64,000 nucleotides of DNA from Bathymodiolus brooksi. Taxonomy: Eukaryota; Mollusca; Bivalvia; Mytilida; Modiolidae. Under the pieces are notes generated by a model. The model was not told where the DNA came from. It made no database searches and was given only the letters and a program-made list of their open reading frames with translations. Location of the stretch: assembly GCA_963680875.1 (NCBI GenBank), contig OY804585.1:45925414-45989413 (forward strand). The letters are read 5' to 3'. Numbering within the stretch: the stretch's first letter is position 1; the number at the start of each line of letters is the position of its first letter. Shown here piece after piece: positions 1 to 10,870 of the stretch. Position numbers and translations under genes: made by a program.

Positions 1-350
1 TTGCTATAAAAATTACCAAGGCCTATTGCAGTTACTGTCAAACCTGCCTTAAAGAACCGGTCTTAATACAACAAATCACTGTCTATCACTGTCTATAAAG
101 AACAGTTTTTCTTGGTAACGAGATCATATATGGTATCAAGAACACACACATACAACAAAATCGTACAGATCAACCTTGCGGCTGAGTAATTCTTGACAAC
201 AACACGTTAGAATGGAGAAATTAGCAGAAAACGATCTTACCTATTTCTACCTCTGCCATGTTGTGATCGTCGTAACTGCAGTTACCACAATCAGTTTACC
301 GCCAGTGATATATACAAAATGTACATACAGTCAAACCTGTATTAAGAGGG
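1..350. repeat. Repeat debris with a fragment of the TA/CAGT-type MITE
   Basis: No gene is visible. At 326-349 the sequence starts with TACAGTCAAACCTG and runs into AGAGGGG, matching the left end of the MITE seen whole at 34491-34656, but it is cut off by the neighbouring SINE. A related stretch (ACTGTCAAACCTGCC) lies near 34-48. The open frame at 212-451 crosses from this debris into the SINE and is not taken as a gene. Confidence 0.5.
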
Positions 351-600
351 GGGTTTTGGTGTTTAATGCCACTTTCAATAATATTTCAGTTATATCATGG
401 CAGTCAGTTTTATTGGTGGAGGAAACCGGATTACCCAGAGAAAACCACTGACATGCCGCAAGTCATTGACAAACTTTATCTAATTATGTTGTATCGAGTA
501 CACCTCGTCTGAGCGGGATTCGAACTCACAACATTAATGTGACAGGCACTGATTTCATAGGTAGTTTTAAATCCAACTACCAAACAATCACGACAGCCCC
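351..600 (-). mobile_element. SINE-1 copy, tRNA-derived, minus strand
   Basis: Read on the minus strand this begins GGGGCTGTCGTGATTG, carries an A-box-like TGGTAGTTGG and a B-box-like GAGTTCGAATCCC, and ends with the body found in all copies (TGAAATATTATTGAAAGTGG, then AACACCA). These are internal RNA polymerase III promoter boxes, so this is a tRNA-derived SINE. Other copies lie at 19596, 26431 (5' truncated), 42481, 43031, 56688, 56840, 59399, 60650 and 62390. It is slightly diverged and no target duplication is obvious. Confidence 0.8.
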
Positions 601-981
601 TTAATTTACTGTTATTTTATTTATGTTGAAATACTGTCATAGATTAGAAGGTATGAAAGTAGGACTGGGTAAAGTAAAAAAAAAATGGTTCCAGGCATAT
701 AATGCATTATTTATTAATCATGCTGATGGTTTGATTGAATACAATTATTTCAAATAATGTCACTTCACATATATACAATATTTCTGCCAAATATCTAAGT
801 AATATCTTGAGTAATAATGATTTTATGCCGAAAAAAGAGGTCAAAATTGTCAGGAGTGCAACACTTTTTAGTGACTTTTTTTAAAGGTACAGCAAATTGT
901 TAAAATCAGTGATTTAGCTAGTGCTCGTCACTTTTGTCATTGACGATTGATTTTCGAAAGTGAGGAGTATTTCCCGTACCC

Positions 982-1926
982 ATGCGTAGTGGCATAAATC
1001 ACATGTGGATTTTGAAAAACTCTAAAGATCTTTTGGATAACCTGAAATCAAGATCTTTCTCTCAGGTATCCTCCATCAAAACTTTTGATTTTTCAACTCT
1101 ATATACCACCCTACCGCATGACAAATTAAAAACCTGCTTAAAAGAAACGATTCATAAAGCTTTTAGTCATAGAAACTATGGCTCAAAATTTGTTGTGTTA
1201 GGCTACAATTCCACATATTTTTCAAACAAAATTCAAAAAGGTAAAACATGCTACTCCGAGGAACAAGTGATCAGTATGCTGGAGTTCCTCATCGATAACA
1301 TATTTGTCTCCTTTGGAGGGACATTGTTTCAGCAGGTCGTCAGCATACCAATGGGTACGAATTGTGCCCCTCTTCTAGCCGATTTATTTTCATACTCATA
1401 TGAGTCGGAGTTTCTTCAAAAGCTTGTAAAAGATAAGAAGATTCATGAGGCTAGAGCCTTTAATTTCACATACAGGTATATTGATGACATTTTATCTATC
1501 AATAATTCTAGATTTGCAGAATTTCTTCCATTGATATATCCTCCAGAGCTGGAAGTTAAAGAGACCACCGATACAGCTTCGTCCGCATCATTTTTGGACT
1601 TGTACCTCGAATTTGATGACAGTGGTCAACTCAGTACTAAAATTTATGATAAACGGGACGACTTCAATTTTAAAATCATAAATTTTCCAAACATGTGCAG
1701 CAATATACCAGCTTCTCCTGCATATGGTGTTTACATCTCGCAATTGATTCGCTATGCAAGGGCCAGTAGCAATTATTCTGATTTCCTGAAACGTCATCTT
1801 CATCTGAGAAACAGACTCTGGACCAGGGCTATAAAAAGATTCGCCTTATTCGATCTCTTAAAAAGTTTATATTCCGATACCAAGATCTTGTCGAAATATA
1901 TTCCATCTCTGCAGAAACGATTATAA
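982..1926 (+). pseudogene. Penelope-type reverse transcriptase fragment
   Basis: The 314-codon frame encodes the palm and thumb of a reverse transcriptase. Motif A is FDFSTLYTTLP (Asp36), motif B is IPMGTNCAPL (residues 122-131) and the catalytic YIDD is at 166-169, so the active-site aspartates are present. The SFLDLYLEFDD and FPNMCSNIPASPAYGVYISQ blocks fit the Penelope-like RT group that is common in aquatic invertebrates. It is truncated at the N-terminus: the first Met is inside the domain and no N-terminal portion precedes it. The reading frame ends at 1926 and related coding seems to continue in another frame (SDAFSHSEN), suggesting a frameshift. No GIY-YIG endonuclease follows. Assignment to the exact clade is inference. 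Confidence 0.75.
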
Positions 1927-2420
1927 GCGATGCATTTTCACATAGTGAAAATGTATAAAGATAAAGAAGTCAAGAAAAATGTCAAGGATATTTTGTTATC
2001 AATGTGTGACATAAAAATATTTTTGACATTTACGTCACCGAATATGGTGCTGCTTTGACAACTATTTTACCTATTTTGTTCCTGTATTTAAATACTGTTA
2101 TAGTGACAGCCGGAACCTTTGAACCGTTATGAGAGCAGGAGGTTTGGCGCCTTAAAATCTGATTCAACCCACCATTTCTTAAGAAATGCCTGTACCAAGT
2201 CAGGGTCATTACGGTTTTCACAGTTTTCCGGTTGTTGACTGATTTTGTCTGTTTATATAATTATGAGTTTTGACTTTCCCTTTGTAAGATTGTTCGGAGT
2301 TCGGTAATTTTGTTATTACCCTTATTCGTCACTTGAATTTTCCAAAAATCATAGAAAAATGTTTGTAACAATCCATTCTTCTTCATTTGCTGATTAAAAC
2401 TAATTAGTCACTGAAAATGA
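1927..2420 (+). repeat. Decayed 3' part of the RT element
   Basis: Broken frames continue downstream of the RT. A piece around 2238-2340 reads LTDFVCLYNYEF, stop, LSLCKIVRSSVILLLPLF on the plus strand. This matches the non-RT tail I associate with this element group. The nucleotide stretch ATGAGTTTTGACTTTCCCTTTG resembles the tails at 18410-18640 and 53125-53350. It has no intact gene. Confidence 0.4.
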
Positions 2421-3266
2421 CAATTTTATTACATGTTGCAAGCCAATCAACGGATCATAGAATTTTTGTTTTGATTGCGTAATCTTTGATCTCACTTGGC
2501 TTGATTTACCTGGACAAAGAATTCAATCAACGATAATAATTTTTTTTATAGTTATGACATCAGACATGTACGGTACTCAAAATGCCACAGAATGTATTTA
2601 AAGTGGACATATTTTTGTAATCGTCATATGGGCGCAATTTCGCATTGGGAAAGTTGCCGTCAAAATAGTAATCGTCATTCATTGCATGATTCGTCTCGGC
2701 AATGTCTGCCATAACGAACTATTTTTACCAAATTTATAAAAATGTTGATATCATGTTTATTGAAATCTATCGTATCCATTAAGTATTTTGAAAGTGATTT
2801 TCTCGAAAAGTAATAAACATTGGTTAAAGAAACCAAGGACCTTCGAAGAAACTAGAAAAAACGAACTTTTGATGTATTTATTCTCATTTCTGTGAAATGA
2901 AATCTTAGTTCTCATATTTAATATGGTCATTTATATGCAAAGGTTGGCCATTCAATTCGTTGAAATGCACTGCACGAGGATGCATCAGATTTTTTATATA
3001 TTGATCAGCATCCGGGTAACAATTGCGTTCTATTTATAGAACTATTTACAAACAGACACCTGTCTGCAATTAAAAAAAATAACTACAGTATTTTTATTCC
3101 AATTGTTGCAATTTGATTATGAGGTCTGAGAAATAATTATTTATTTCACAACTTGCTTCAGTTTTTGAAGTTTGTTCTACACTGATTTCCTACAAAGAAT
3201 CTAGATAGAAGTTGGACCATTGGGCAAACTGACAGAAAACAAAATTCTGCTGAAGACTACACAAAT
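2421..3266. other. AT-rich stretch without recognised features
   Basis: I see no splice-bounded exon, long frame or repeat shared with the rest of the window here. Confidence 0.5.
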
Positions 3267-3274
3267 ATGAGTTA

Positions 3275-3430
3275 TTACAATTGTTGTGGTATTGGACCAA
3301 AGCACAGTCACATTTCAAAAAGGGTGGGGGAGGGGGTTACTACAATTTGTGTGATATTGGACCAAAGCACAGTAATATTTCAAAAGGGGGAGGGGGATTA
3401 CAATTTGTGTGGTATTGAGATAAAAATAGT
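3275..3430 (+). repeat. Short tandem duplication, about 75 bp, roughly two copies
   Basis: ATTGGACCAAAGCACAGT followed by ATTTCAAAA and a G-rich run occurs twice in succession, with a partial third copy (TACAATTTGTGTGGTATTG). The short frame through it is a by-product. Confidence 0.7.
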
Positions 3431-5317
3431 GGCAATGTTATGTTTTATCAGTTGGTTGCTAATTTGCAGAGTATGTTCCCATCCTAGGAGGTTTTCAATC
3501 TCCATTACTAACCAATAAGGCAATGTAACTGATTATAAGATTAAGCTCATTATATTCTTGTTTATTTATAATTAATCCAAAAGAAATATGTTCTGCAAAA
3601 TACATGTATGTAGCTTGTTCGTGTAACCGTTTTAATACAGTTATGTTTTGAAAAAAGATACTACCATGTCAGGAGTGCAACACAAAAATTTTAAAATCTT
3701 TGAAGTTAAGTGGGTTTTTTTAAAATATACACACTCAAATTAAAAGAGAACTAAATTCTGTTAACAAAATCTCTATTTTCTTGAATGAAAACTTTATTTA
3801 CTACATTGTTTATATAAATAATGTGTGAGAGTCTAGTAAATGAGGGTACACAATAAGTGTTAGGAGTGCAACTTTGAAGTTTGAAGGCTAACACTTAAGA
3901 AGAAATACCTGAGCCAATATATTGTTCTGCTTTATTTTTCAGGAGATAGCTTGCCAGACACAAGATTGCAGCCCTAAAGTGGCCTGATAGACACAGTGTA
4001 TTTCTTTCAGAACAATTTTTTTCATGTCAGGAGTGCAACAGTTTTAAAATGGCATTTTTTAAAACTACCATATAAAGCTTATAATGACTTGTATGCACCC
4101 AAAAGGGTTTCTAATAATATAAGAATTCTTGCTTGAGTTTTCATAAATTCTTTAAAGTCAATTTCAAAGCAGAACTTTATTCATCTAACTTCAGATTGTA
4201 TAAAGCAATGATATCTGGATAATATATTTTCATATAACTTCTTAATTTAAGAAGCCAGCTGCTTTAAACTTTGTCTTATAATTCACAAATAGCCATATTG
4301 CAGTTATAAATTTTTACTAATGTTCAGAGAGTTCTGATTAAATCACTGTTATAACAAACCAGTAATTTTGTTGCACTTCTGACATAATATTCAATTTTTA
4401 ACTTTTATGCACATTTTGAGTTAATTTTCAGATCTGACCTGTGATAATGGCAAAGATAATTGTAAAAATAATGTGTTTTGTCAGAGTTTTGCAAATTGAG
4501 ACACTGCAAAGACTGACTTACCCAAATAAATAGTGGATAAAATGTTATGAAAGTTCAGATTACGAACACAATGAATTATCCAGGTTAAAAACAAAATTTT
4601 CATAATGGTACAATGGGTATGAAATATAATATCAACACTAAAAGGTTCTACCTATGAATTCAGAATTATAGAGGACTATTTTGATGATTTATTCCTGTTT
4701 TTTTATATGTATGCATTATGTCAGAAGTGCAACAAAACAGGAGATTTCAGGTGTCTAATTTAGGTTATTTCTTTTTAAATAACAGTTCAGTGAAATTTTC
4801 AAATTTATAGGACTTTTATTAAGTTGTCTTACTACAAGACTGCTATGTATTTAATAGGATCTAACTCTTTTTATTGTAACTACACCATTTTTTTTTTATC
4901 TGAAATGTGTAAAAAAAATATGTTTAAATATATACTATATGTACATGAAATGCATCAGATAAAATTAAAAGAGCACCTGATTGATAGCTATATATAGCCA
5001 AAGGTCTTAATTTACAAGTAAAACTTTCATATTGAAAATTAAATGTGTATTTTTTCTGGTTTCTGCTTTGTTTGTGAATGTGTATACTATGTGAGGAGTG
5101 CAACAGGAGAAATGGGACACATTTTCAGCTGGACATATTAACTCCTTTCATTGAAATGATAAATTTATTCTGTTTTTTTTCAGTGAGTTTTAAAAAGGCT
5201 AAATTTTAGTATGAAATGATTTTTTGGTTAATTTCTTAAGGCTTTTTTTCTTATTCAAAACTTTTTCCTTCAACAAAAAAATTAATGCATACAAAAAATG
5301 AAGAAAAAAGAATAACT

Positions 5318-5524
5318 AACCCCTGGCATTTGATGTAAATGAGCTAAAATAACATTCATACCCCCATCTTGATCATATGCTCTTTTCATTTTCACAAGTA
5401 AAATGAGTATCTTGTAGACAGTAGATGTTGCACTGCTTTTTTTTAGATAATTAAAGACATCTGTTCTTTTTACAATGTTACCGAGTCCCTGACAGTTTAC
5501 TGAAAGAATTCTTACACTAGCCAT
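5318..5524 (-). pseudogene. LINE ORF2 endonuclease N-terminus (L1/Tx1 type), frameshifted
   Basis: On the minus strand a Met start at 5524 opens ASVRILSVNCQGLGN followed by KRTDVFNYLKK, the beginning of an apurinic-type endonuclease domain of an L1/Tx1-like LINE ORF2. The frame then breaks: in the next frame the sequence reads NIYCLQDTHFTCENEKS, a stop, and WGYECYFSSFTSNARG, the expected continuation including the catalytic DTHF block. Similarity stops near 5318, so reverse transcriptase and 3' end are missing. It lies downstream of ORF1 pieces on the same strand (7845 to 6905). Confidence 0.75.
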
Positions 5525-5628
5525 TAAGTAATCTTATAACATAACACACTGATTGATTATCATAAATAAACAGACAATATACATAAATTCTGCACCAGAC
5601 CAACCAATATAATAATAAGTACACAAAA

Positions 5629-5745
5629 ATGTAATGAACAGAAGGAACAAAAAGAAAGAAGACAACAGAAAAAATGTAATGAACAGAAGGAACAAAAAGA
5701 AAGAAGACAACAGAAAAAATGTAATGAACAGTAGTACAAAGAGAA
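5629..5745 (+). repeat. 45-bp tandem repeat, 2.5 copies
   Basis: ATGTAATGAACAG recurs at 5629, 5674 and 5719, exactly 45 bp apart, with A-rich filler. Because 45 is divisible by three, frames on both strands stay open through it, which explains several small overlapping frames. Confidence 0.85.
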
Positions 5746-5849
5746 AGAAGACAAAAGAAAGAGACAATAAAAACAATGACTGTAATCAAACATGGCTACA
5801 AAAAGCTAAACAACATAATATATTGCAATTTTTACAGTTATAAATTATA

Positions 5850-6900
5850 TCCTTTTAATTTCATATAGTATCAGCAAAATCAAAATCATACACATCAATA
5901 TTCTGTTTCATTTAGTCAAAATGTAACTGGTAAACAAAACAAAAATTAAATAAGTTATCAGTATTATACATATCATTTCTATTATATTTATCAATTAAGA
6001 TACATTTTACATTTTTGTACAAGACCAACACTGAGTTCATACCCACTCTACTCACTGTTGTCCCAAACAATAGATACGGCCATAACCCTGAGCAAGTCAC
6101 ACATGCTGAAAATCTACTACTTCAATTCAAGATTCAAGGTGGCAAACAACCAGAGAAGGCCACATTTAATTATATGAACTATAACATGTAGGAGTTTCAC
6201 CTATGTACAATGTACCATTAGTGTTTCAGTTGTGGGAAAATCTGCAAAAAATCACCTATGAAAAGGAGGTGTGCAATTATTTCATTGGTAACATTTAAAA
6301 ATGCAGCCAGAATATAAACTACATCAATTCTAGATCACAAAAAACTAGTTACTGCCCTTGTTTCAGACAACAAACCAATAACTAAGTTCAACATTCAGGA
6401 AATACCCCCCCCCCCCTTTCCAATGCACATCTTGAATCTATCCACAAATACATGGGTAACACTGGGTACATTAGAAATAATCATGACAGTATATTTTCTG
6501 GTATGTACATGTAGATATCATCTTATGTACATTCTATATAATCTTGTAACTGTGTGTTCAATATGCATATCATAACAAGTAAAGACAAATTAAATATAAA
6601 GTTAAATAAATATGGACAGTTAATGTATGGTAAAAAATTAAGCATTTACCTTCTCTGTCTGATTTTAGTGTCAATGTCATCATACAAACCAAATTTGAAT
6701 TGTTTATCATCAGGTGTTCTTCCATATATCTGTAGTGAATCGTGGGGGGATGGGGGCCGAGGAGTCTCGAAGAGCACCCATGATGCACCAGATATACCCA
6801 TGCTTGACCAGAACGATATAAGCCATTAACCTGAACAGACGTATTAACACAGACTAAGAATAAGACTGAAGCATTGCCAGCAGAAATTACCAGTAGTAAC
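5850..6900. other. Inter-ORF or insert sequence of the LINE relic, no clear gene
   Basis: AT-rich sequence between the ORF1 and ORF2 relics, with a 12-base C run near 6405. It contains only short frames without recognisable domains. Its length (over 1.3 kb between ORFs) suggests later insertions. Confidence 0.35.
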
Positions 6901-6904
6901 TAGT

Positions 6905-7290
6905 AAGTGCTAATTACTATATATGCCACAATTGTAGAACCACACAGAGTCAAATCTATTGGAATCATGCATCCTTTTCATTAGTTCATGATTTTGTTTT
7001 GTAATGTTATCTACAAAACGAACATTGTTTTTCAAGTTTTTCTTTGCACGCATGACATTCCTTTTGGCATCACTTGTTAAATAACCTGACAATAATTGGT
7101 TTTTCTCCTGGTCGATCTGAAGGTAAAACGGTGTATGGCTACAACATCCCTTAGTTCTAAATCCACATTTAGGTCTTTCTTGACAAGATCAATGAAATCC
7201 TCTCTCAGGTTTTGTTTGTCTCTTTTTTTCATGTTAAACACTTTTATATTGTTTTTCCTTGAGTATTGTTCATTGTAGGAGTTTACTTTG
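6905..7290 (-). pseudogene. LINE ORF1 RRM-type domain, broken
   Basis: Minus-strand translation gives YNEQYSRKNNIKVFNMKK, then EDFIDLVKKDLNVDLELRDV and AIHRF, and in shifted frames AKRNVMRAKKNLKNNVRFVD and NITKQNHELMKRMHDSNRFD. This order (EQYSR-KNNI, then a helix, then HR, then VRFVD) is that of the RNA-binding ORF1 protein of L1/Tx1-type LINEs. At least two frameshifts separate the pieces around 7085-7115. Confidence 0.65.
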
Positions 7291-7452
7291 TATGGTAGCG
7301 TCTTTGGTCAGTATAACATTCCTATTAAGAGTTGTCTTTACATTTCCAAGTACATTTTTTGTGGCATCTAGTTGGCCTTTCAAGTTTTCATTTTCCAATG
7401 ATAATGCATCTATTTTTTCCTGCATATTGTTTGTAACTTGTGTAAGTTTAGT

Positions 7453-7845
7453 TTAAATTTTTTTTTCCAATTTACTTTCAAAATTGTTGAGTAGTTTGTT
7501 AACTATAACAGTAACTAATGTTTCTAATTCAGTACTTTTTACCAGATCTTTTGTTGCCTCGTTAAGATCAGTTATCTTTGTCACACCTTGAAGACTTGAT
7601 TTTATTTCTTCAAGGTCCTTTTGTATATGGTTCAATCCTGACAGATCAAATTCAATACTACTGTTTGAGTCATTAGATAGCTGAGAATGTGTTCTACCCT
7701 TCTTAGGTGCGTTCTCCTTTGTTGAACCCAATTTTGCTTTGAGCAGTGTTTGAACAGTATTTGTATTTGTACTTCTAGGTTGTCCAGGTTTAAGTGAATT
7801 ACTGCCTCCAGACATAATGTCAATTTCACTAACAATAAATTCCAA
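7453..7845 (-). pseudogene. LINE ORF1 N-terminal region
   Basis: A 130-codon minus-strand frame begins MEFIVSEIDIMSGGSNSLKPG and is rich in Ser, Lys and Glu with a probable coiled-coil stretch (IQKDLEEIKSSLQGVTKI). It sits directly upstream of the RRM pieces on the same strand, which supports an ORF1 N-terminus. The link is made from position; the sequence itself is low complexity. Confidence 0.5.
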
Positions 7846-8641
7846 TGAAAATATCTGTACACACTCAATAAATGTTCAAAAATCCAAAATGTTCATCAAC
7901 AGAAACATCATCCTTTAACACATTATATAGGCAATTATCTTTCCAAAAATTGTTTGCATTAGAACTTCATAAAACATCAAAAAACTGCAAAAATTGCTGA
8001 GCTGTTTTTCAAGCTGCTATCAACTCAGCTGCCATTTTTAATCTTTTAGAAAACACCACAGCTGCGAGACACAACTATGCAATGTTATTCACGACTGGGC
8101 TTAAAGAACATCGAGTATGGGAAACAAACAGACATATTTATCCTTGACTTTGAAAAGGCCTTCGACACTGTGCCTCATGAACTTCTAAAATCTAAACTCA
8201 ACAGATATGGTATTTCCGGAAACACTTTATGCTGGATTGATGCTTTCCTATGTCACCGTAAGCAATGCGTTGTAATAAATGGATATAAATCTGGATGGTC
8301 CGATGTTAAATCAGGTGTACCTCAAGGCACTGTACTGGGTCCTGTGTTATTCAGCCTTTACATCAATGATATACGACTCTTTGCTGATGATTGTGTATGT
8401 TATAGAGAACTAGATACCATCGAAGACTGCGAGAAGCTTCAAACAGACATAAATAAGCTTGGAGAATGGGCCAGGAAATGGGGTATGCGATTCCAACGTT
8501 AAATGTAATATGATGAAACTGACACGTAAAAGAAAACACCATATTGACTACAATTACAAACTTGAAGGAGCCAAACTACAGTTTCTTAATAACATCAAGT
8601 ACCTAGGAGTCAACATACAAATGTATCATCAGACCTTAGAT

Positions 8642-9723
8642 TAGTCCGAGATTCGTCTGTCATCCGACGGCTTTTTTTTCAGACTTGCTGGAACCATGGG
8701 GAACCGTGGGACGTCAGAGAGCTCTACATATGGAAAACAGTGGATTTGCCGCTGCAACTCTGCGTCGACACATTTCCACGTTACGTGGCTATCGGATTTT
8801 ATTTTCTATCCGAAACTCTTATATAAAACGCTTCACCAATCATTTTTCTATTCATTCATAACCATCTTACCCTCAGGCTCAGAAAGTGGTGTTACAATCC
8901 ATTACAGCACGATTTTGCCTTAGACCATCATTTCGCCATGTTGACTTTCATTTTCGAACCTACAAACGTGATCTCGCGATACTAACTGAATGATGACAGC
9001 AACACATTGCACGATGGGAGCTACTTAATGCAGCGCGCCAAATTATTTGCATACGTAAACAACAACATAGATATAAAGCGTATTCTGCAGGACAAACAGT
9101 TCCATCTACAGCTCAAATCAGAGCAGAAGGAAATAATACAAAATGTGTTGGAAAGAAATGATTCAATGGCAGTGTTACCCACGGGCTTCGGAAAGAGCAT
9201 GTGTTACGTCCCCCCTTTTTGGACAAGGTAAGATCATTTTTTTTTCTTATGGTCATTTGTAATTCACTAAATTGCTTTTAAAATCATCACCAATCAATGT
9301 AATCAACTGTATTAAATTTTATGTTAATTGTTCTGCCTTAACAGGCACCTATGATTGACAATAAAAATATTTGTTTGTTTGTTTATATGCAAATCATCTC
9401 CCATGAATGGCATGATACATTACGGTAATCGTAGTTTTCTCGAAGTCACGTGACAAATGTTCCAAAATGGATGTGAAATGACGAAATCATAGGGTCTAAG
9501 GGAAAATCGTGTAACACCACTTTCTGAGGGTAAGATGGTTATGAATGAATAGAAAAATGATTGGTGAAGTGATTTATATAAGGGTTTCGGATAGAAAATA
9601 AAATCTGATAGCCACGAAACGTGGAAATGTGTCTGCTGTTTTCCGCATGTAGAGCTCTCTGACGTCCCACGGCTCCAGCAAGTCGAAAAAAAAGCCGTCG
9701 GACGGCAGAGGAATCTCGGACTA
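8642..9723. mobile_element. Long-TIR foldback DNA element with 9-bp target duplication, carrying a RecQ fragment
   Basis: The 1,082-bp insert starts TAGTCCGAGATTC and ends GAATCTCGGACTA. The inverted arms match over roughly 300 bp with small indels (shared blocks include CCGACGGC, GACGTCAGAGAGCTC and ATTTTATTTTCTATCCGAAAC). It is flanked by ACCTTAGAT at 8633-8641 and 9724-9732, a perfect 9-bp duplication inside the LINE thumb; removing the insert and one copy restores the LINE to within one base. Long TIRs and 9-bp duplications fit Mutator-like elements. No transposase is present, so it is non-autonomous. Confidence 0.85.
9007..9231 (+). pseudogene. RecQ-type helicase N-terminal fragment inside the foldback element
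   Basis: The frame encodes LKSEQKEIIQNVLERNDSMA followed at once by VLPTGFGKSMCYVPP. The first part is the EQ/Q-motif region and the second is helicase motif I (Walker A, GFGKS) of RecQ-family helicases. The coding part ends at GGACAAG followed by GTAAGA at 9228, a good 5' splice site, so the piece looks like one exon plus the start of its intron. A one-base change near 9218 disturbs the last residues (PPFW rather than the expected hydrophobic-acidic run). No later helicase motifs follow. The element seems to have captured this exon from a host gene. Confidence 0.7.
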
Positions 9724-10193
9724 ACCTTAGATGGGAGAAACATCTAAAGCTAATAGAGTACTAGGTTTGCTTAAAAGAAACCTGCACTTTTGTAGTAAAG
9801 AAGTGAAAGAAACAGCTTACATGTACCTCAGTTTTGTACGACTAATATTAGAATACGCAGGCACAGTATGGGAAGAACAACTTGAAAAAGTACAAAAAAG
9901 AGCTGCCCGTTTTGTACTAAATAACTATTCATATGAGGAAGGATCTATGTCAGAAATAATGGAAACCTTGCAGTGGAAGTCTTTGAAAGAACGCAGACGT
10001 GAAAACCGGCTCATTCTATTCTATAAAGGACTAAATGCCCAAGCTAAAATACCAACTACAGACGTACTTCAAAATAACAGAAAGAACAGAAATACTCAAA
10101 TAGACACAACCAGCAATTCTACATTCCATGTACGCCAAAACCGATACTCTCAAATACATCTTTATACCAAACACCGTCGTCAGAGATTGGAAC

Positions 10194-10286
10194 ACAGGGG
10201 CTTGTTACGATTTTTATTTTTTTTCCGAGTACTCGGGTTTTTAGAGTACTCGGGAAAAAAAAATAAAAATCGTAACAAGCCCCTGT
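10194..10286. mobile_element. 93-bp hairpin MITE with 9-bp target duplication
   Basis: ACAGGGGCTTGTTACGATTT at the left and its inverse at the right form a nearly perfect palindrome, with a loop region containing two CGAGTACTCGG-like palindromes. It is flanked by GATTGGAAC at 10185-10193 and 10287-10295. Removing it restores the LINE coding sequence (DWNTLDP). Confidence 0.9.
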
Positions 10287-10685
10287 GATTGGAACACCTT
10301 AGACCCAACCATGCTGGAAAAATCCGCAAACTCTGAAACTCTTACTACTTTTTCGGACCTTATCAGATCATCTAGGCTTGATTAAATAACTCACTTGACA
10401 CATGCTCGGTGCAAAAATGTCTTTGATGTAGCACCTATTGGCTAGTATATAAGTTTATAACGATGAAGACGTGTCAGATCAAATTTCAATATTGGCAACT
10501 TTCCACAGAGACAAGGCATATTCTACAGTATTGGGGAATCATTCTTAATTACTTCTCTTGCAATTAAATTTCATTCTTAGTGTTAAATTATTATGTTAAT
10601 ATTTACCTGCGACATCTTAAAAAAAGATACACTATTCCATTTGTTTACACTCGCATCCAAGGTGCTTGAATCGGGTACCTATAAA

Positions 10686-10870
10686 GTGCGAAACGATATA
10701 GAAACGAAACGAAACGAAATCAACAAAAATGAAACGAAACGAAACGAAACGAAATCAACGAAATGAAACGAAACCAACGAAAGCAAAACGAAATCAACTA
10801 AAACAAAACGAAATAGACTGATATGAAGAAAATAGAAGGAAAAAAATAAAAGACAAAACGAAATAAAGAA
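10686..10870 (+). repeat. (GAAAC)n microsatellite, decaying to the right
   Basis: GAAAC units, sometimes GAAAT or interrupted by CAAC, fill this stretch and grade into A-rich sequence. The minus-strand frame here (RFVSF-like repeats) is a by-product. Confidence 0.9.

Larger units (their letters stand above)
849..5105. repeat. Dispersed 15-mer motif GTCAGGAGTGCAACA, seven occurrences
   Basis: The motif, with one or two changes, occurs at 849-863, 3668-3682, 3859-3872, 4026-4040, 4371-4385 (minus strand), 4720-4734 and 5091-5105. Most copies are followed by T/A-rich sequence, often with a TTTTTTAAA run 20-50 bases downstream (849, 3668, 4026). Between the motifs the sequence is ordinary AT-rich DNA without long frames. 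From 4026 on the spacing is 345-371 bp; earlier copies are about half that apart. I do not recognise it. It may be the conserved core of an old, decayed repeat. Confidence 0.6.
8041..10384 (+). pseudogene. Jockey-superfamily LINE reverse transcriptase, split by two nested insertions
   Basis: RT pieces run along the plus strand. At 8110-8500 they include IFILDFEKAFDTVPHELL, SGVPQGTVLGPVLFSLYIND and LFADDCVCY (catalytic ADD). About eight residues expected between YINDI and LFADD are missing. After a frameshift near 8500 the thumb continues (VKCNMMKLTRKR, LNNIKYLGVNI) to 8640, is interrupted by the 8642-9723 element, and resumes at 9724 as DLRWEKH, NRVLGLLKRNLHFC, ETAYMYLSFVRLILEYAGTVW and EKVQKRAARFVLNNYSYEEG. 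A second insertion at 10194-10286 splits DWNTLDP. The frame ends at 10384 (DLIRSSRLD then TAA). The 5' end, including the endonuclease, is missing. The clade within the jockey superfamily is not certain. Confidence 0.85.

Noticed and set aside
3267..3518. 83-codon frame
   Set aside because: Explained by the 75-bp tandem duplication; no domain.
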